This document shows positions 1-7,822 of a stretch of 16,197 bases of DNA, in pieces. The notes under the pieces are model-generated. The model did not search any database. It was not told the origin of the DNA and was given only the letters and a program-made list of their open reading frames with translations. This DNA comes from an uncultured Lachnospiraceae bacterium (GTDB taxonomy: Bacteria > Bacillota_A > Clostridia > Lachnospirales > Lachnospiraceae). Both the position numbers and the translations under genes were made by a program. The stretch covers positions 1 through 16,197 of the forward strand of contig USDU01000032.1 of the NCBI GenBank assembly GCA_900553635.1. The letters are read 5' to 3'. How positions within the stretch are numbered: position 1 is the stretch's first letter; each line of letters starts with the position of its first letter.

Positions 1-1
1 A

Positions 2-472
2 GATAAAATCTCCGTGAACAGCGCGGCCATCATGCGGCCGGAGCTTATCAGCGAGGCAGCGGACAAGTTTGGCAGTCAGTGCGTGGTGGTTGCCATTGAC
101 GCGAAGAAGCGGGCTGACGGCAGCGGATGGAATATCTATAAAAACGGTGGCCGTGTGGATATGGGTATCGACGCGGTAGAGTGGGCCATGAAGGCTGACA
201 GGCTTGGCGCAGGTGAGATTCTGTTGACCAGCATGGACTGTGACGGCACCAAGGCGGGCTACGATTTGGAACTGACCCGCACCATTGCGGAAAATGTGTC
301 CATTCCGGTCATCGCGTCCGGCGGCGCGGGAACGAAGGAGCATTTCTACGACGCGCTGACGGAAGGCAAGGCGGACGCGGTGTTGGCGGCTTCCCTGTTC
401 CATTATAAAGAGCTGGAGATCCGGGCGCTGAAGGAATACCTGCGTGGACGTGACATATCCGTTCGACTATAA
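2..472 (+). CDS. hisF: Imidazole glycerol phosphate synthase subunit HisF, C-terminal part (5' end outside window)
   Basis: HisF is the cyclase subunit of imidazole glycerol phosphate synthase. It uses ammonia delivered from HisH to turn PRFAR into imidazole glycerol phosphate and AICAR in histidine synthesis (family knowledge). The reading frame is open from base 2 (D-K-I-S-V-N-S), which matches the strand-4 region of the HisF barrel, so the gene begins upstream and only about 156 C-terminal codons are here; the GTG at 14 is internal. Visible hallmarks are VVVAIDAKK with the second catalytic Asp (codon at 98-100), [20 protein letters not shown], and the phosphate-binding ASGGAG and [11 protein letters not shown] segments. 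The first catalytic Asp lies outside the window. The frame ends in a normal [13 protein letters not shown] tail at a TAA stop. It is probably the end of a his operon whose other genes are not visible. Confidence 0.95.
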   Translation, partial: DKISVNSAAIMRPELISEAADKFGSQCVVVAIDAKKRADGSGWNIYKNGGRVDMGIDAVEWAMKADRLGAGEILLTSMDCDGTKAGYDLELTRTIAENVSIPVIASGGAGTKEHFYDALTEGKADAVLAASLFHYKELEIRALKEYLRGRDISVRL

Positions 473-491
473 AAGTGATTTTTGATATAAT
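463..491 (+). promoter_or_regulatory. Candidate sigma-A promoter for ung
   Basis: TCGACT (463-468), a 17-base spacer and TATAAT (486-491). The -35 matches consensus at 4 of 6 positions and the -10 is perfect. The -35 lies in the last codons of hisF. The predicted start near 498 gives a short leader containing the ung ribosome binding site. It suggests that ung is transcribed at least partly apart from the his genes. Confidence 0.5.
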
Positions 492-521
492 ATACAGATT
501 TTTACAGGAGACAAAACTATC

Positions 522-1196
522 ATGTCAATGATTCAAAACGATTGGCTTGCGCCGCTGAAACCGGAATTTAGCAAGCCCTATTACGCGGAGCTTTTCAAGT
601 TCGTGAAAAATGAGTATGCGACCCGGCAGATTTTCCCGCCAGCGGACGATATTTTCAATGCCTTTCATCTGACGCCGCTTCACGAGGTAAAGGTGGTCAT
701 TCTGGGACAGGATCCCTACCACAATGACGGCCAGGCCCACGGGCTCTGTTTTTCCGTGAAGCCGGATGTGGACATTCCGCCTTCACTGGTGAATATTTAT
801 CAGGAGCTGCATGACGATCTGGGCTGCTATATCCCGAACAACGGCTATCTGACCAAATGGGCGAAGCAGGGCGTGCTGATGCTGAACACGGTGCTGACCG
901 TTCGGGCTCATCAGGCCAATTCCCATCGGGGCATGGGCTGGGAACAGTTCACCGACGCGGCCATCCGTATCTTAAATGAGCAGGATCGCCCGATTGTATT
1001 CATTCTCTGGGGTAGTCCGGCCCAGAAAAAGGCTCAGATGCTGAACAACCCGAAGCATCTGATTCTGAAGGCGCCCCATCCGAGTCCTCTGTCTGCATAT
1101 AGGGGATTTTTCGGAAGCCGTCCCTTCAGCCAGACCAATGAATTCCTTGTAAAAAATGGGCTGGAGCCCATAGACTGGCAGATTGAAAATGTGTAG
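522..1196 (+). CDS. ung: Uracil-DNA glycosylase (family 1)
   Basis: Ung removes uracil from DNA after cytosine deamination or dUMP misincorporation, starting base-excision repair in the cytoplasm (family knowledge). The 224-residue product has the usual family 1 length. Motif GQDPYH at residues 62-67 carries the water-activating Asp64. LMLNTVLTV contains the uracil-recognising Asn122. The minor-groove loop APHPSPLSAYRGFFGSRPF starts near residue 184 with catalytic His186. The ATG at 522 is preceded by AGGAG (506-510) at 11 bases; a second in-frame ATG at 528 is the alternative. The 3' end overlaps the next gene, so the two are probably cotranscribed, though no functional link between them is evident. 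Confidence 0.97.
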   Translation: MSMIQNDWLAPLKPEFSKPYYAELFKFVKNEYATRQIFPPADDIFNAFHLTPLHEVKVVILGQDPYHNDGQAHGLCFSVKPDVDIPPSLVNIYQELHDDLGCYIPNNGYLTKWAKQGVLMLNTVLTVRAHQANSHRGMGWEQFTDAAIRILNEQDRPIVFILWGSPAQKKAQMLNNPKHLILKAPHPSPLSAYRGFFGSRPFSQTNEFLVKNGLEPIDWQIENV

Positions 1197-2841
1197 GCAG
1201 ATAAAACTGGCCAGAGCCTGGTATGCAGAACAGAAGAAGGGCATGCGGGTGATGCTCGAGCTTCTGACAGGACTGGTGACCTGCTATCTTGTATTTTTGC
1301 TGTGGCTGATTCCGCAGATGATGGCGGCTGTGCCGATGGATACGAAATACTGGAAGGTAAAGATTCTGGCTGCATTGGTGATGCTGATTCCGGTGTATCT
1401 GGGATTGCAGTGGGGGGTGTACCGATGCTCCGGTATGATTTTATCGGAGACCAGCCCCTGTACGGATCCGAAGAAAGAACGGCGGCGTCTGATTTTTTGG
1501 GCGGTGCTGGGCTTTGGTGCAGTCTTTTTCTGGATGATGGTGTGTTTCTACGCTTATTTCCCGGGCTCCTTTGACTGGGATAATCTGGATCAATGGTGGC
1601 AGATACAGAACCACCAGTACGACACCTGGCATCCGGTGTTCCATACACTGATTATCGCGCTGTTTTCGAAGATAGTGAATCATTACGGCTTCGCAGTTTT
1701 CATGCAGCTGCTTTTATACAGCCTGGTCTGCGGTTACCTTGTATACACCATGGCAAAATGGCGTTTTCCGGTATGGGCATTGGTGCTCACAGAGTTTTTC
1801 CTGGCGGCCAATCCGCAGACCCACCGGATTCTGCTTTTTATGTGGAAGGACAGCGCGCTGACGGTGTTCATGGTGCTGTTTACCGTATATCTTGTCAACA
1901 TTTGGAAGACGAATGGACAGTGGCTTAAGAAAAAAAGGAATCTGGCAGTATTTATTCTGGTGCTGATTTCCATTTCTCTGGTGCGCCACAATGGCATCCT
2001 GTATACGATTCCACTGCTGATTCTGATGCTCTTGTTCTTCAGGGAGCTTCGCAGGGAAGCAGCCGTTTCCCTGGTGCTGATGCTGGCGGGCATGTGGATC
2101 ATCGAGCATCCCATCTACGATCTGGTGGGGGCCAGCCGTCCGGACCAGACCTATGTGGAGACGGTAGGTGTGCCCATGACGATTCTCTGCAATGTCCATG
2201 AGATGGCGCCGGAGAGCTTAAGCCCGGAGGCGGCGGAGTTTTTCGCCAAGGTTGGACCGGAGAAGCGCTGGAAGATCTATGAGATGGGCAATTATAATTC
2301 CTTTAAGTTTGTAACCAATGCAAATACGGTTATCAAGGAGACTGATCCGGCAGAATTCCTGAAATTTACGGCGGAGACCATAAAGAATGCGCCGGGTCTG
2401 TCCCTGCAGGCGTTCTACGAGGTCACACGGATGGTCTGGGATATTCGGGGAACAGAAGAGTGGCATGCAGATCTGGAGTATCAGATCCGGGAAAATGACT
2501 GGAATTTCAGCTATGTGAAGAACCGGGAAGACATGCGGACAGCCCTCAATGACTTCGACGAGTGGGTGCTGAACAGTCCCGTAGATTACCTGTTTTCCTA
2601 CAATGGCACGCACCTGTTGATTCTGATTCTATGTACGCTGTTTGTCTTCATACGGAAGGGCAAGGGCTGGAAAGCCATGACGCTGACCCTGCCGATCCTG
2701 GCTTACAGCTATGGAACCATGCTGCTGCTGTGCGGCCCGACCTATCGGTTCTTCCATTTTGACAGCGTGATTTTTGTGCCGCTGTGTCTGCTTCTATTTA
2801 GTAGAACCGGGGAGAAAGAGGGAGAACAGAAAACGGTCTGA
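1189..2841 (+). CDS. Polytopic membrane protein, DUF6020-like, possibly GT-C-type glycosyltransferase
   Basis: A protein of about 550 residues with roughly ten or more hydrophobic segments, so it is integral to the membrane. A first hydrophobic pair (about residues 25-75) is followed by a charged cytoplasmic-type loop (KKERRR) and a third segment. Then comes an acidic loop, FPGSFDWDNLDQWWQ, followed by DTWHPVFHT and later MWKDSALT. An acidic residue pair in the first large extracytoplasmic loop and a later W-K-D motif recall GT-C-fold glycosyltransferases that use polyprenyl-phosphate sugars (inference). The pattern resembles what I know as DUF6020. A soluble stretch of about 190 residues separates the last helices. 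The start is uncertain: ATG 1189 overlaps ung by 8 bases and has no clear ribosome site; TTG 1183 extends it; ATG 1252 has AAGAAGG 11 bases upstream and would remove 21 residues. Substrate unknown. Confidence 0.72.
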   Translation: MCRQIKLARAWYAEQKKGMRVMLELLTGLVTCYLVFLLWLIPQMMAAVPMDTKYWKVKILAALVMLIPVYLGLQWGVYRCSGMILSETSPCTDPKKERRRLIFWAVLGFGAVFFWMMVCFYAYFPGSFDWDNLDQWWQIQNHQYDTWHPVFHTLIIALFSKIVNHYGFAVFMQLLLYSLVCGYLVYTMAKWRFPVWALVLTEFFLAANPQTHRILLFMWKDSALTVFMVLFTVYLVNIWKTNGQWLKKKRNLAVFILVLISISLVRHNGILYTIPLLILMLLFFRELRREAAVSLVLMLAGMWIIEHPIYDLVGASRPDQTYVETVGVPMTILCNVHEMAPESLSPEAAEFFAKVGPEKRWKIYEMGNYNSFKFVTNANTVIKETDPAEFLKFTAETIKNAPGLSLQAFYEVTRMVWDIRGTEEWHADLEYQIRENDWNFSYVKNREDMRTALNDFDEWVLNSPVDYLFSYNGTHLLILILCTLFVFIRKGKGWKAMTLTLPILAYSYGTMLLLCGPTYRFFHFDSVIFVPLCLLLFSRTGEKEGEQKTV

Positions 2842-2876
2842 TAGGAGTCAGAAAAAATAAAAGAATATAAAAATAT

Positions 2877-2916
2877 CAAAACCGTGTATCTATATCATAA
2901 AAGGTACACGGTTTTG
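2877..2916 (+). terminator. Hairpin terminator after the membrane-protein gene (possibly bidirectional)
   Basis: A perfect 12-base inverted repeat, CAAAACCGTGTA (2877-2888) and TACACGGTTTTG (2905-2916), with a 16-base loop. It is followed on the plus strand by GTTTATAAA, a poor U-tract beyond the stem's own TTTT. On the minus strand the stem runs into an AT-rich TATTTTTATATTC tract, so it may also act as a backup for the minus-strand gene. Confidence 0.65.
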
Positions 2917-2926
2917 GTTTATAAAA

Positions 2927-2973
2927 AAACACCCGCAAGAACCCTTATTACTACAGAGTCCTTACGGGTGTTT
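2927..2973 (-). terminator. Intrinsic terminator of the 1421-codon ATPase gene
   Basis: Arms AAACACCCGCAAG (2927-2939) and CTTACGGGTGTTT (2961-2973) enclose a 21-base loop. The single non-complementary position is a G-U wobble in the minus-strand RNA but a C-A mismatch in the plus-strand RNA. On the minus strand the stem is followed by seven consecutive T residues. Orientation is therefore minus, beginning 6 bases past the stop codon of the gene ending at 2979. Confidence 0.85.
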
Positions 2974-2978
2974 CAATT

Positions 2979-5900
2979 TCAATTCGGAGAACTATTTTGT
3001 TCAGCTTTCAGATGCTTATTGGCCGTAGACAGCATCAGCTTTAACCGGTTCAACTGATTGACCTCGCTGGCGCCGGGATCGTAGTCAATGGCTACCACAT
3101 TGGAGGTGGGGTAGCGGCGGCGCAGCTCTTTGATAACGCCCTTGCCGACCACGTGGTTCGGCAGACAGCCGAAGGGCTGGGTGCAGACGATGTTCGGCAC
3201 GTTTTCGTGAATCAGTTCCAGCATTTCCGCGGTCAGGAACCAGCCCTCGCCGGTCTGATTGCCCACGGATACAATGTCGGAGGCCATATCGGCCATTTCG
3301 TCGATGTTGCCGGGCGCGTTAAAGTGGACGCTCTCTGTAAAGGCCTTGGCAGCGGGCTTCCGAAGCCATTCCATGGCCTGGATACCGGCTCGGGCTACCC
3401 GCGCGCCGGAGCGCTTTTTGCCCAGGTGGTCCGCCTTGAACTCGCTGTTCTTAAAGCAGTACAGCAGGAAGTCCATCAGATCCGGAACCACAGCTTCCGC
3501 TCCCTCATGCTCCAGAAGCTCCACCAGATGGTTATTGGCAGAGGGTGAGAACTTCACCAGAATCTCGCCAACCACGCCGACCCGGGGCTTCTTCAGATCC
3601 TCATGGATGGGCAGGCGGTCGAAGTCCTTGATGATGCCGCGGCAAATCTGGACGAAGCGCTTGTGGCTCACATGCTTCTGGGAGACGAAGTCCTGACAGA
3701 TTTTCAGCCATTTGGCGTGGAGACGGTCTGCAGAGCCGGCCTCTCTCTCATAAGGACGCATCCGGTACAGGACCCGCATGAAGATATCGCCAAAGACCAG
3801 TCCGTAGAGACCTTTTACAGCCAGACCCGGGGTAATCTTGAAGCCCGGGTTAGTCTCCAGATGATTCAGGTTCAGGGATACTACCGGAATCTGCTCCTGT
3901 CCGGCCTTGGCCAGAGCCCGGCGGATGAAGGAGATGTAGTTGGTGGCACGGCAGCCGCCGCCGGTCTGGGTGATGATAACGGCCAGCTTATTTGTGTCAT
4001 ATTTACCGGAAAGGACAGCAGTCATAATCTGCCCTACCACCACCAGAGAGGGGTAGCAGGCGTCGTTGTTGACATATTTTAAGCCCATGTCGATGGCAGC
4101 CCGGTCAGAATCCGGCAGTACCTCCAGCTTGTAGCCGGAAGCCCGGAACGCAGGCTCGATAATGTCGAAATGAATCGGTGACATTTGCGGACACAGGATG
4201 GTGTATTCTTTGCGCATTTCCTCGGTGAAGACCACGCGATCATAAGCGGAGGAAACGATGCTCCGGCATTCGCCCTTGTTTTCACGCACGCGGATAGCGG
4301 CGATAAGGGAACGGATCCGGATGCGGGCAGCACCCAGGTTATTGACCTCGTCGATCTTCAGGCAGGTGTAAATCTTACCGGAATTGGTCAGAATGTCGCT
4401 GACCTCGTCGGTGGTGACGGCGTCCAGACCGCAGCCGAAGGAGTTCAGCTGAATCAGATCCAGATCGTTCCTGGTCTTTACGAAGCTGGCAGCTGCGTAC
4501 ATCCGGGAATGGTACATCCACTGGTCCATGACGAACAGCGGGCGCTCCACCGGATGGAGATGGCTGACAGAATCCTCGGTCAGTACAGCCAGACCGTAGG
4601 AATTGATCATTTCCGGGATGCCATGGTTGATCTCCGGATCCACGTGGTAGGGACGGCCTGCCAGCACGATGCCACGGCGGCCGGTCTTCTGCATGTATTC
4701 CAGGGTTTCCTCACCCTTGCGCATGATATCCTCGCGGGTATGCTCCATTTCCGCCCAGCCTTTCTTGGCTGCCTCGCGGATCTCATTCTCGGAGATACCG
4801 CAGTGCCTGGAAAATTCTGTAACAAGTTCATTTTCCAGAATGGACTCGTTCTCAAAGGACAGGAATGGGTTAAAGAAATCGATGTCGCTGCCGGACAGCT
4901 CGTCGATGTTATTTTTGATGTTCTCCGCGTAGGAGGTGACGATGGGGCAGTTATAGTGGTTGCCCGCATCCGGGAACTCAGTCCGCTCATAGGGTACGCA
5001 GGGGTAGAAGATGAACTTCAGGCCCTGACGGATGAGCCAGGTCACATGACCGTGGGCCAGCTTAGCCGGGTAGCACTCAGACTCGCTGGGAATGGACTCA
5101 ATACCCATTTCGTAAATCTTATGGGTGGAAGAAGGGGAGAGTACCACCCGGTAGCCCAGCTCCGTAAAGAACGTGAACCAGAAAGGATAGTTCTCATAGA
5201 AATTCAGAACACGGGGGATACCCACAGTTCCGCGCTTCGCAGCTTCCTCAGATAAGGGCTCATAGTCGAAGAGACGCTTATTTTTGTATTCGTACAGGTT
5301 CGGAATATTGTCCTTGTTTTTTTCTTTTCCGATACCACGCTCGCAGCGGTTGCCGGAGATATAGCGGCGGCCGCCGGAGAATTTGTTGATGGTCAGACGG
5401 CAGTGATTTGTACAGCCGTTGCACTTGGTCATGGAGGTGGAGAACTCCAGGTTGTTGATCTCGTCGATGGAGAGCATGGTGGTCTCCATGCCGTCCTCGT
5501 AGCGCTCCCTTGCGATGAGAGCCGCTCCGAAGGCACCCATGATACCGGCAATGTCGGGACGGACAGCCTCGCAGCCTGCGATCTTCTCAAAGCTTCGGAG
5601 GACCGCGTCATTGTAGAAGGTACCGCCCTGTACCACGATATTTTTACCCAGTGCAGAGGCGTCGGACACTTTGATAACCTTAAAAAGGGCGTTCTTGATG
5701 ACAGAGTAAGCCAGGCCTGCGGAAATATCAGATACCTCTGCGCCCTCCTTCTGGGCCTGCTTTACCTTGGAATTCATGAATACCGTACAGCGGGTTCCCA
5801 GATCAATGGGGTGCTTGGCGAAAAGCGCCGCTTTTGCGAAATCCTCCACGGTGTAGTTCAGGGATTTGGCAAAAGTCTCGATAAAAGATCCGCAGCCGGA

Positions 5901-7244
5901 GGAACATGCCTCGTTCAGCTGTACGCTGTCTACGGTGTGATTCTTGATGCGGATGCATTTCATATCCTGACCGCCGATATCCAGGATACAGTCCACGTTC
6001 GGATCAAAGAATTCAGCGGCGTAATAATGAGAAACAGTCTCCACTTCGCCCTCGTCCAGCATCAGGGCAGCCTTGATCAGGGCCTCGCCGTAACCGGTGG
6101 AACAGGAGCGGGCGATGCGGGCGTTCTTCGGAAGGAAGCGGTAAATGTCCTTGATAGCGCGAATAGTAGTCGCCAGAGGATTGCCGTTGTTGCTGCTGTA
6201 GAAGGAGTAGAGCAGAGCTCCATCCTCGCCTACCAGCGCAGCCTTGGTGGTGGTGCTTCCGGCGTCGATGCCGAGGAAGCAGTTGCCCTCATAGGCCTGG
6301 AAATCGCCGCGCATGACCTCATGGCGGCTGTGGCGCTCCTGGAACTTGGCGTACTCATGCTCATTGGCAAAGAGCGGCTCCATACGGGCCACCTCGAAAT
6401 CCATCTGGATATGGTTTTGGAGACGCTGCTTCATATCGCTTAAGGAAGCGCTCGTCTTCTGCTCGCAGCTTAAGGCGGAACCCATGGCGGCGAACAGGTG
6501 AGAGTTCTCCGGCGCAATGATGTGCTCTTCATCCAGATCCAGGGTGCGGATAAAGGCTGCTTTCAGTTCCGATAAGAAATGAAGCGGGCCGCCCAGGAAC
6601 GCCACGTGTCCCCGGATGGGCTTGCCGCAGGCCAGTCCGCTGATGGTCTGGTTGACCACGGCCTGGAAAATAGAAGCAGCCAGGTCTTCCTTGGTGGCAC
6701 CGTCATTGATCAGCGGCTGAATATCGGACTTGGCAAATACGCCGCAGCGGGCCGCGATGGTATAAAGGGAATGATAGTTCTTGGCGTACTCATTCAGACC
6801 GGTAGCGTCCGTCTGCAGAAGAGAAGCCATCTGGTCGATGAAGGAACCGGTACCGCCGGCGCAGATCCCGTTCATACGCTGCTCCACATTGCCGCCCTCG
6901 AAGTAAATGATTTTTGCGTCCTCACCGCCAAGCTCTATCGCCACGTCGGTCTGGGGAGCTGTCTGCTCCAGAGCCGTCGCTACAGCTACGACTTCCTGTA
7001 CGAAGGGCACGCCCAGATGGTTCGCCAGGGTCAGTCCGCCGGAGCCGGTGATGGCCGGATAGACGGTCAGATTGCCAAGCCTTCCTTCCGCCTTTTCAAG
7101 CAGAGAAGCCAGGGTCTCCTGGATGTTGGCGAAATGGCGCTCATAATCAGAGAAGAGAAGCTCCTGCTTCTCATTTAAAATAGCTACTTTTACAGTGGTG
7201 GAACCGATGTCGATTCCCAGTGTATAGATAGTTGAATTATTCAT
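2979..7244 (-). CDS. Giant tandem acyl-CoA dehydratase activase-like protein (two BadF/BcrA ATPase domains + DUF2229 + Cys-rich C-terminus)
   Basis: 1421 residues. Two ASKHA-type ATPase domains of the BcrA/BadF/HgdC family occupy about residues 6-260 and 322-580. Each has phosphate-1 ([14 protein letters not shown] at 10; [13 protein letters not shown] at 325), phosphate-2 (ELGGEDAK at 104; DIGGQDMK at 422) and both cluster cysteines expected by analogy with HgdC: C128/C167 and C447/C486. A linker with C608, C611, C615 and C634 follows, then a DUF2229-like region (about 673-890, with [14 protein letters not shown] and C749). The C-terminal half contains further conserved-looking cysteines (C938, C1018, C1063, C1098, C1354, C1360). 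HgdC-type activators use ATP hydrolysis to drive low-potential electrons into 2-hydroxyacyl-CoA dehydratases or related double-cubane proteins (family knowledge). Here reductase and a possible acceptor are fused, but the substrate is unknown. The gene is monocistronic with its own promoter and terminator, and no dehydratase subunit, CoA-transferase or ferredoxin gene is adjacent. The start at 7244 is set by a strong but distant ribosome site. Confidence 0.9.
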   Translation of the reverse strand: MNNSTIYTLGIDIGSTTVKVAILNEKQELLFSDYERHFANIQETLASLLEKAEGRLGNLTVYPAITGSGGLTLANHLGVPFVQEVVAVATALEQTAPQTDVAIELGGEDAKIIYFEGGNVEQRMNGICAGGTGSFIDQMASLLQTDATGLNEYAKNYHSLYTIAARCGVFAKSDIQPLINDGATKEDLAASIFQAVVNQTISGLACGKPIRGHVAFLGGPLHFLSELKAAFIRTLDLDEEHIIAPENSHLFAAMGSALSCEQKTSASLSDMKQRLQNHIQMDFEVARMEPLFANEHEYAKFQERHSRHEVMRGDFQAYEGNCFLGIDAGSTTTKAALVGEDGALLYSFYSSNNGNPLATTIRAIKDIYRFLPKNARIARSCSTGYGEALIKAALMLDEGEVETVSHYYAAEFFDPNVDCILDIGGQDMKCIRIKNHTVDSVQLNEACSSGCGSFIETFAKSLNYTVEDFAKAALFAKHPIDLGTRCTVFMNSKVKQAQKEGAEVSDISAGLAYSVIKNALFKVIKVSDASALGKNIVVQGGTFYNDAVLRSFEKIAGCEAVRPDIAGIMGAFGAALIARERYEDGMETTMLSIDEINNLEFSTSMTKCNGCTNHCRLTINKFSGGRRYISGNRCERGIGKEKNKDNIPNLYEYKNKRLFDYEPLSEEAAKRGTVGIPRVLNFYENYPFWFTFFTELGYRVVLSPSSTHKIYEMGIESIPSESECYPAKLAHGHVTWLIRQGLKFIFYPCVPYERTEFPDAGNHYNCPIVTSYAENIKNNIDELSGSDIDFFNPFLSFENESILENELVTEFSRHCGISENEIREAAKKGWAEMEHTREDIMRKGEETLEYMQKTGRRGIVLAGRPYHVDPEINHGIPEMINSYGLAVLTEDSVSHLHPVERPLFVMDQWMYHSRMYAAASFVKTRNDLDLIQLNSFGCGLDAVTTDEVSDILTNSGKIYTCLKIDEVNNLGAARIRIRSLIAAIRVRENKGECRSIVSSAYDRVVFTEEMRKEYTILCPQMSPIHFDIIEPAFRASGYKLEVLPDSDRAAIDMGLKYVNNDACYPSLVVVGQIMTAVLSGKYDTNKLAVIITQTGGGCRATNYISFIRRALAKAGQEQIPVVSLNLNHLETNPGFKITPGLAVKGLYGLVFGDIFMRVLYRMRPYEREAGSADRLHAKWLKICQDFVSQKHVSHKRFVQICRGIIKDFDRLPIHEDLKKPRVGVVGEILVKFSPSANNHLVELLEHEGAEAVVPDLMDFLLYCFKNSEFKADHLGKKRSGARVARAGIQAMEWLRKPAAKAFTESVHFNAPGNIDEMADMASDIVSVGNQTGEGWFLTAEMLELIHENVPNIVCTQPFGCLPNHVVGKGVIKELRRRYPTSNVVAIDYDPGASEVNQLNRLKLMLSTANKHLKAEQNSSPN

Positions 7245-7282
7245 AAAAAATATACGGCGGATTTCTCCGCCTCCCTCCTTTT
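7245..7282 (-). promoter_or_regulatory. Structured translation initiation region: Shine-Dalgarno, GAAA-tetraloop hairpin, start codon
   Basis: On the minus strand AAAAGGAGGGA (7282-7272) is followed immediately by GGCGGA-GAAA-TCCGCC (7271-7256), a perfect 6-bp GC-rich stem with a GNRA tetraloop. Then come GTATATTTTTT and the ATG at 7244. The linear gap from the GGAGG core to the ATG is about 29 bases, too long for normal initiation. Folding the hairpin leaves about 12-13 bases. The T-rich tract after the stem also makes it look like a weak intrinsic terminator, so attenuation is the alternative reading. Confidence 0.6.
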
Positions 7283-7320
7283 CTAAATGACAGCAAAAGG
7301 TTTCTTAGACACTAATGTAC

Positions 7321-7349
7321 ATTATACGACACAAAATTTTTGAAATCAA
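7321..7349 (-). promoter_or_regulatory. Sigma-A promoter of the giant ATPase gene
   Basis: On the minus strand TTGATT (7349-7344), a 17-base spacer and TATAAT (7326-7321). The -35 matches at 4 of 6 positions and the -10 is perfect. The predicted transcription start near 7314 gives a leader of about 70 bases that includes the hairpin before the start codon. No operator-like palindrome is obvious around it. Confidence 0.7.
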
Positions 7350-7465
7350 ATAAAAAAAATATAAACAATTTATGGAAAGTTTAACAAAAAGGCGCAGAGG
7401 TAACAGGATTTTCCGGATTGCATACAGTAAATGTATATAAATAGGAAGAAAAGGAACCGGATTTT

Positions 7466-7693
7466 ATGGAAAAATGCATGGGATTTCTGCATACGGTCGA
7501 AAAAGGGGACACTCTCTATGCCTTAAGCCGCCGTTACCGGGTGCCTCTCGGGGCGCTTCTTTACGTCAATCCCTACATCAATGTCTACAACCTGCAGGTG
7601 GGGGACGAGGTGTGTATTCCCCTGCGTCGGCGTCCGCGGCAGGTGCCTCCGGAAAAAGAGAGGGGAGAAGGAAAGACCATTGCCTCCGGTTGA
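7466..7693 (+). CDS. Small single-LysM-domain protein
   Basis: A 75-residue protein made almost entirely of one LysM module. HTVEKGDTLYALSRRY begins the domain near residue 9; NPYINVYNLQVGDEVCIP closes it near residue 52. A basic, proline-containing tail of about 20 residues follows. LysM binds N-acetylglucosamine polymers such as peptidoglycan or chitin (family knowledge). There is no signal peptide or membrane segment, so as written it would remain cytoplasmic or reach the wall or forespore another way. The ATG at 7466 has AAGGA (7451-7455) 10 bases upstream; ATG 7478 is a less supported alternative. The stop codon overlaps the -35 box of the next gene's promoter. A TATATAA stretch (7434-7440) may be its own -10, but I see no good -35. 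Confidence 0.8.
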   Translation: MEKCMGFLHTVEKGDTLYALSRRYRVPLGALLYVNPYINVYNLQVGDEVCIPLRRRPRQVPPEKERGEGKTIASG

Positions 7694-7718
7694 CAAACAG
7701 AGGCTTCCCGCCTATAAT
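7690..7718 (+). promoter_or_regulatory. Perfect-consensus sigma-A promoter of the rhomboid-like gene
   Basis: TTGACA (7690-7695), exactly 17 bases, TATAAT (7713-7718): both hexamers and the spacing are ideal. The -35 overlaps the stop codon of the LysM gene. The predicted start near 7725 sits at the base of the nested hairpin that follows. Confidence 0.9.
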
Positions 7719-7723
7719 AAAAT

Positions 7724-7797
7724 TGTCTGAAAATGTTTCCGGGATTCGTGGAAATACAGTTTCCACGGCCCGGAAATCTTGTGTCACAGACATTTTT
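7724..7797 (+). promoter_or_regulatory. Nested leader hairpin of the rhomboid-like mRNA (attenuator or 5' stabiliser candidate)
   Basis: Three nested complementary pairs: TGTCTG (7724-7729) with CAGACA (7787-7792); TTTCCGGG (7736-7743) with CCCGGAAA (7769-7776); CGTGGAAA (7747-7754) with TTTCCACG (7760-7767), enclosing the loop TACAG. The outer stem is followed by TTTTTG, giving a terminator-like outline. AAAATG (7730-7735) can alternatively pair with CATTTT (7791-7796), so two exclusive base-stem pairings exist. The element begins at the predicted transcription start and ends just before the ribosome site at 7801-7809. It does not match a riboswitch class I recognise. Confidence 0.65.
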
Positions 7798-7822
7798 GAT
7801 AGGAAAGGATGAATTATTTTTT

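Noticed and set aside
1034..2613. Several minus-strand open frames opposite ung and the membrane-protein gene
   Set aside because: Low-complexity or basic translations with no motifs, antisense to well supported genes, without promoters or ribosome sites.
4185..6443. Two long plus-strand open frames (4185-5255 and 5403-6443) opposite the giant ATPase gene
   Set aside because: They lie fully antisense to a gene with clear domain motifs. They have no good ribosome sites, and their translations show no recognisable family; they are by-products of the codon use of the real gene.
7724..7797. Reading the leader hairpin only as the terminator of the LysM gene
   Set aside because: It lies downstream of a perfect promoter whose predicted start coincides with the base of the stem, so it belongs to the rhomboid-like transcript, although it might also stop readthrough from the LysM gene.
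7733..7822. Extended start for the rhomboid-like protein at ATG 7733
   Set aside because: It would translate through the nested leader hairpin and lacks a ribosome site close to the predicted transcription start. The ATG at 7823 has AGGAAAGGA upstream and begins with a natural M-N-W-I-D-K.
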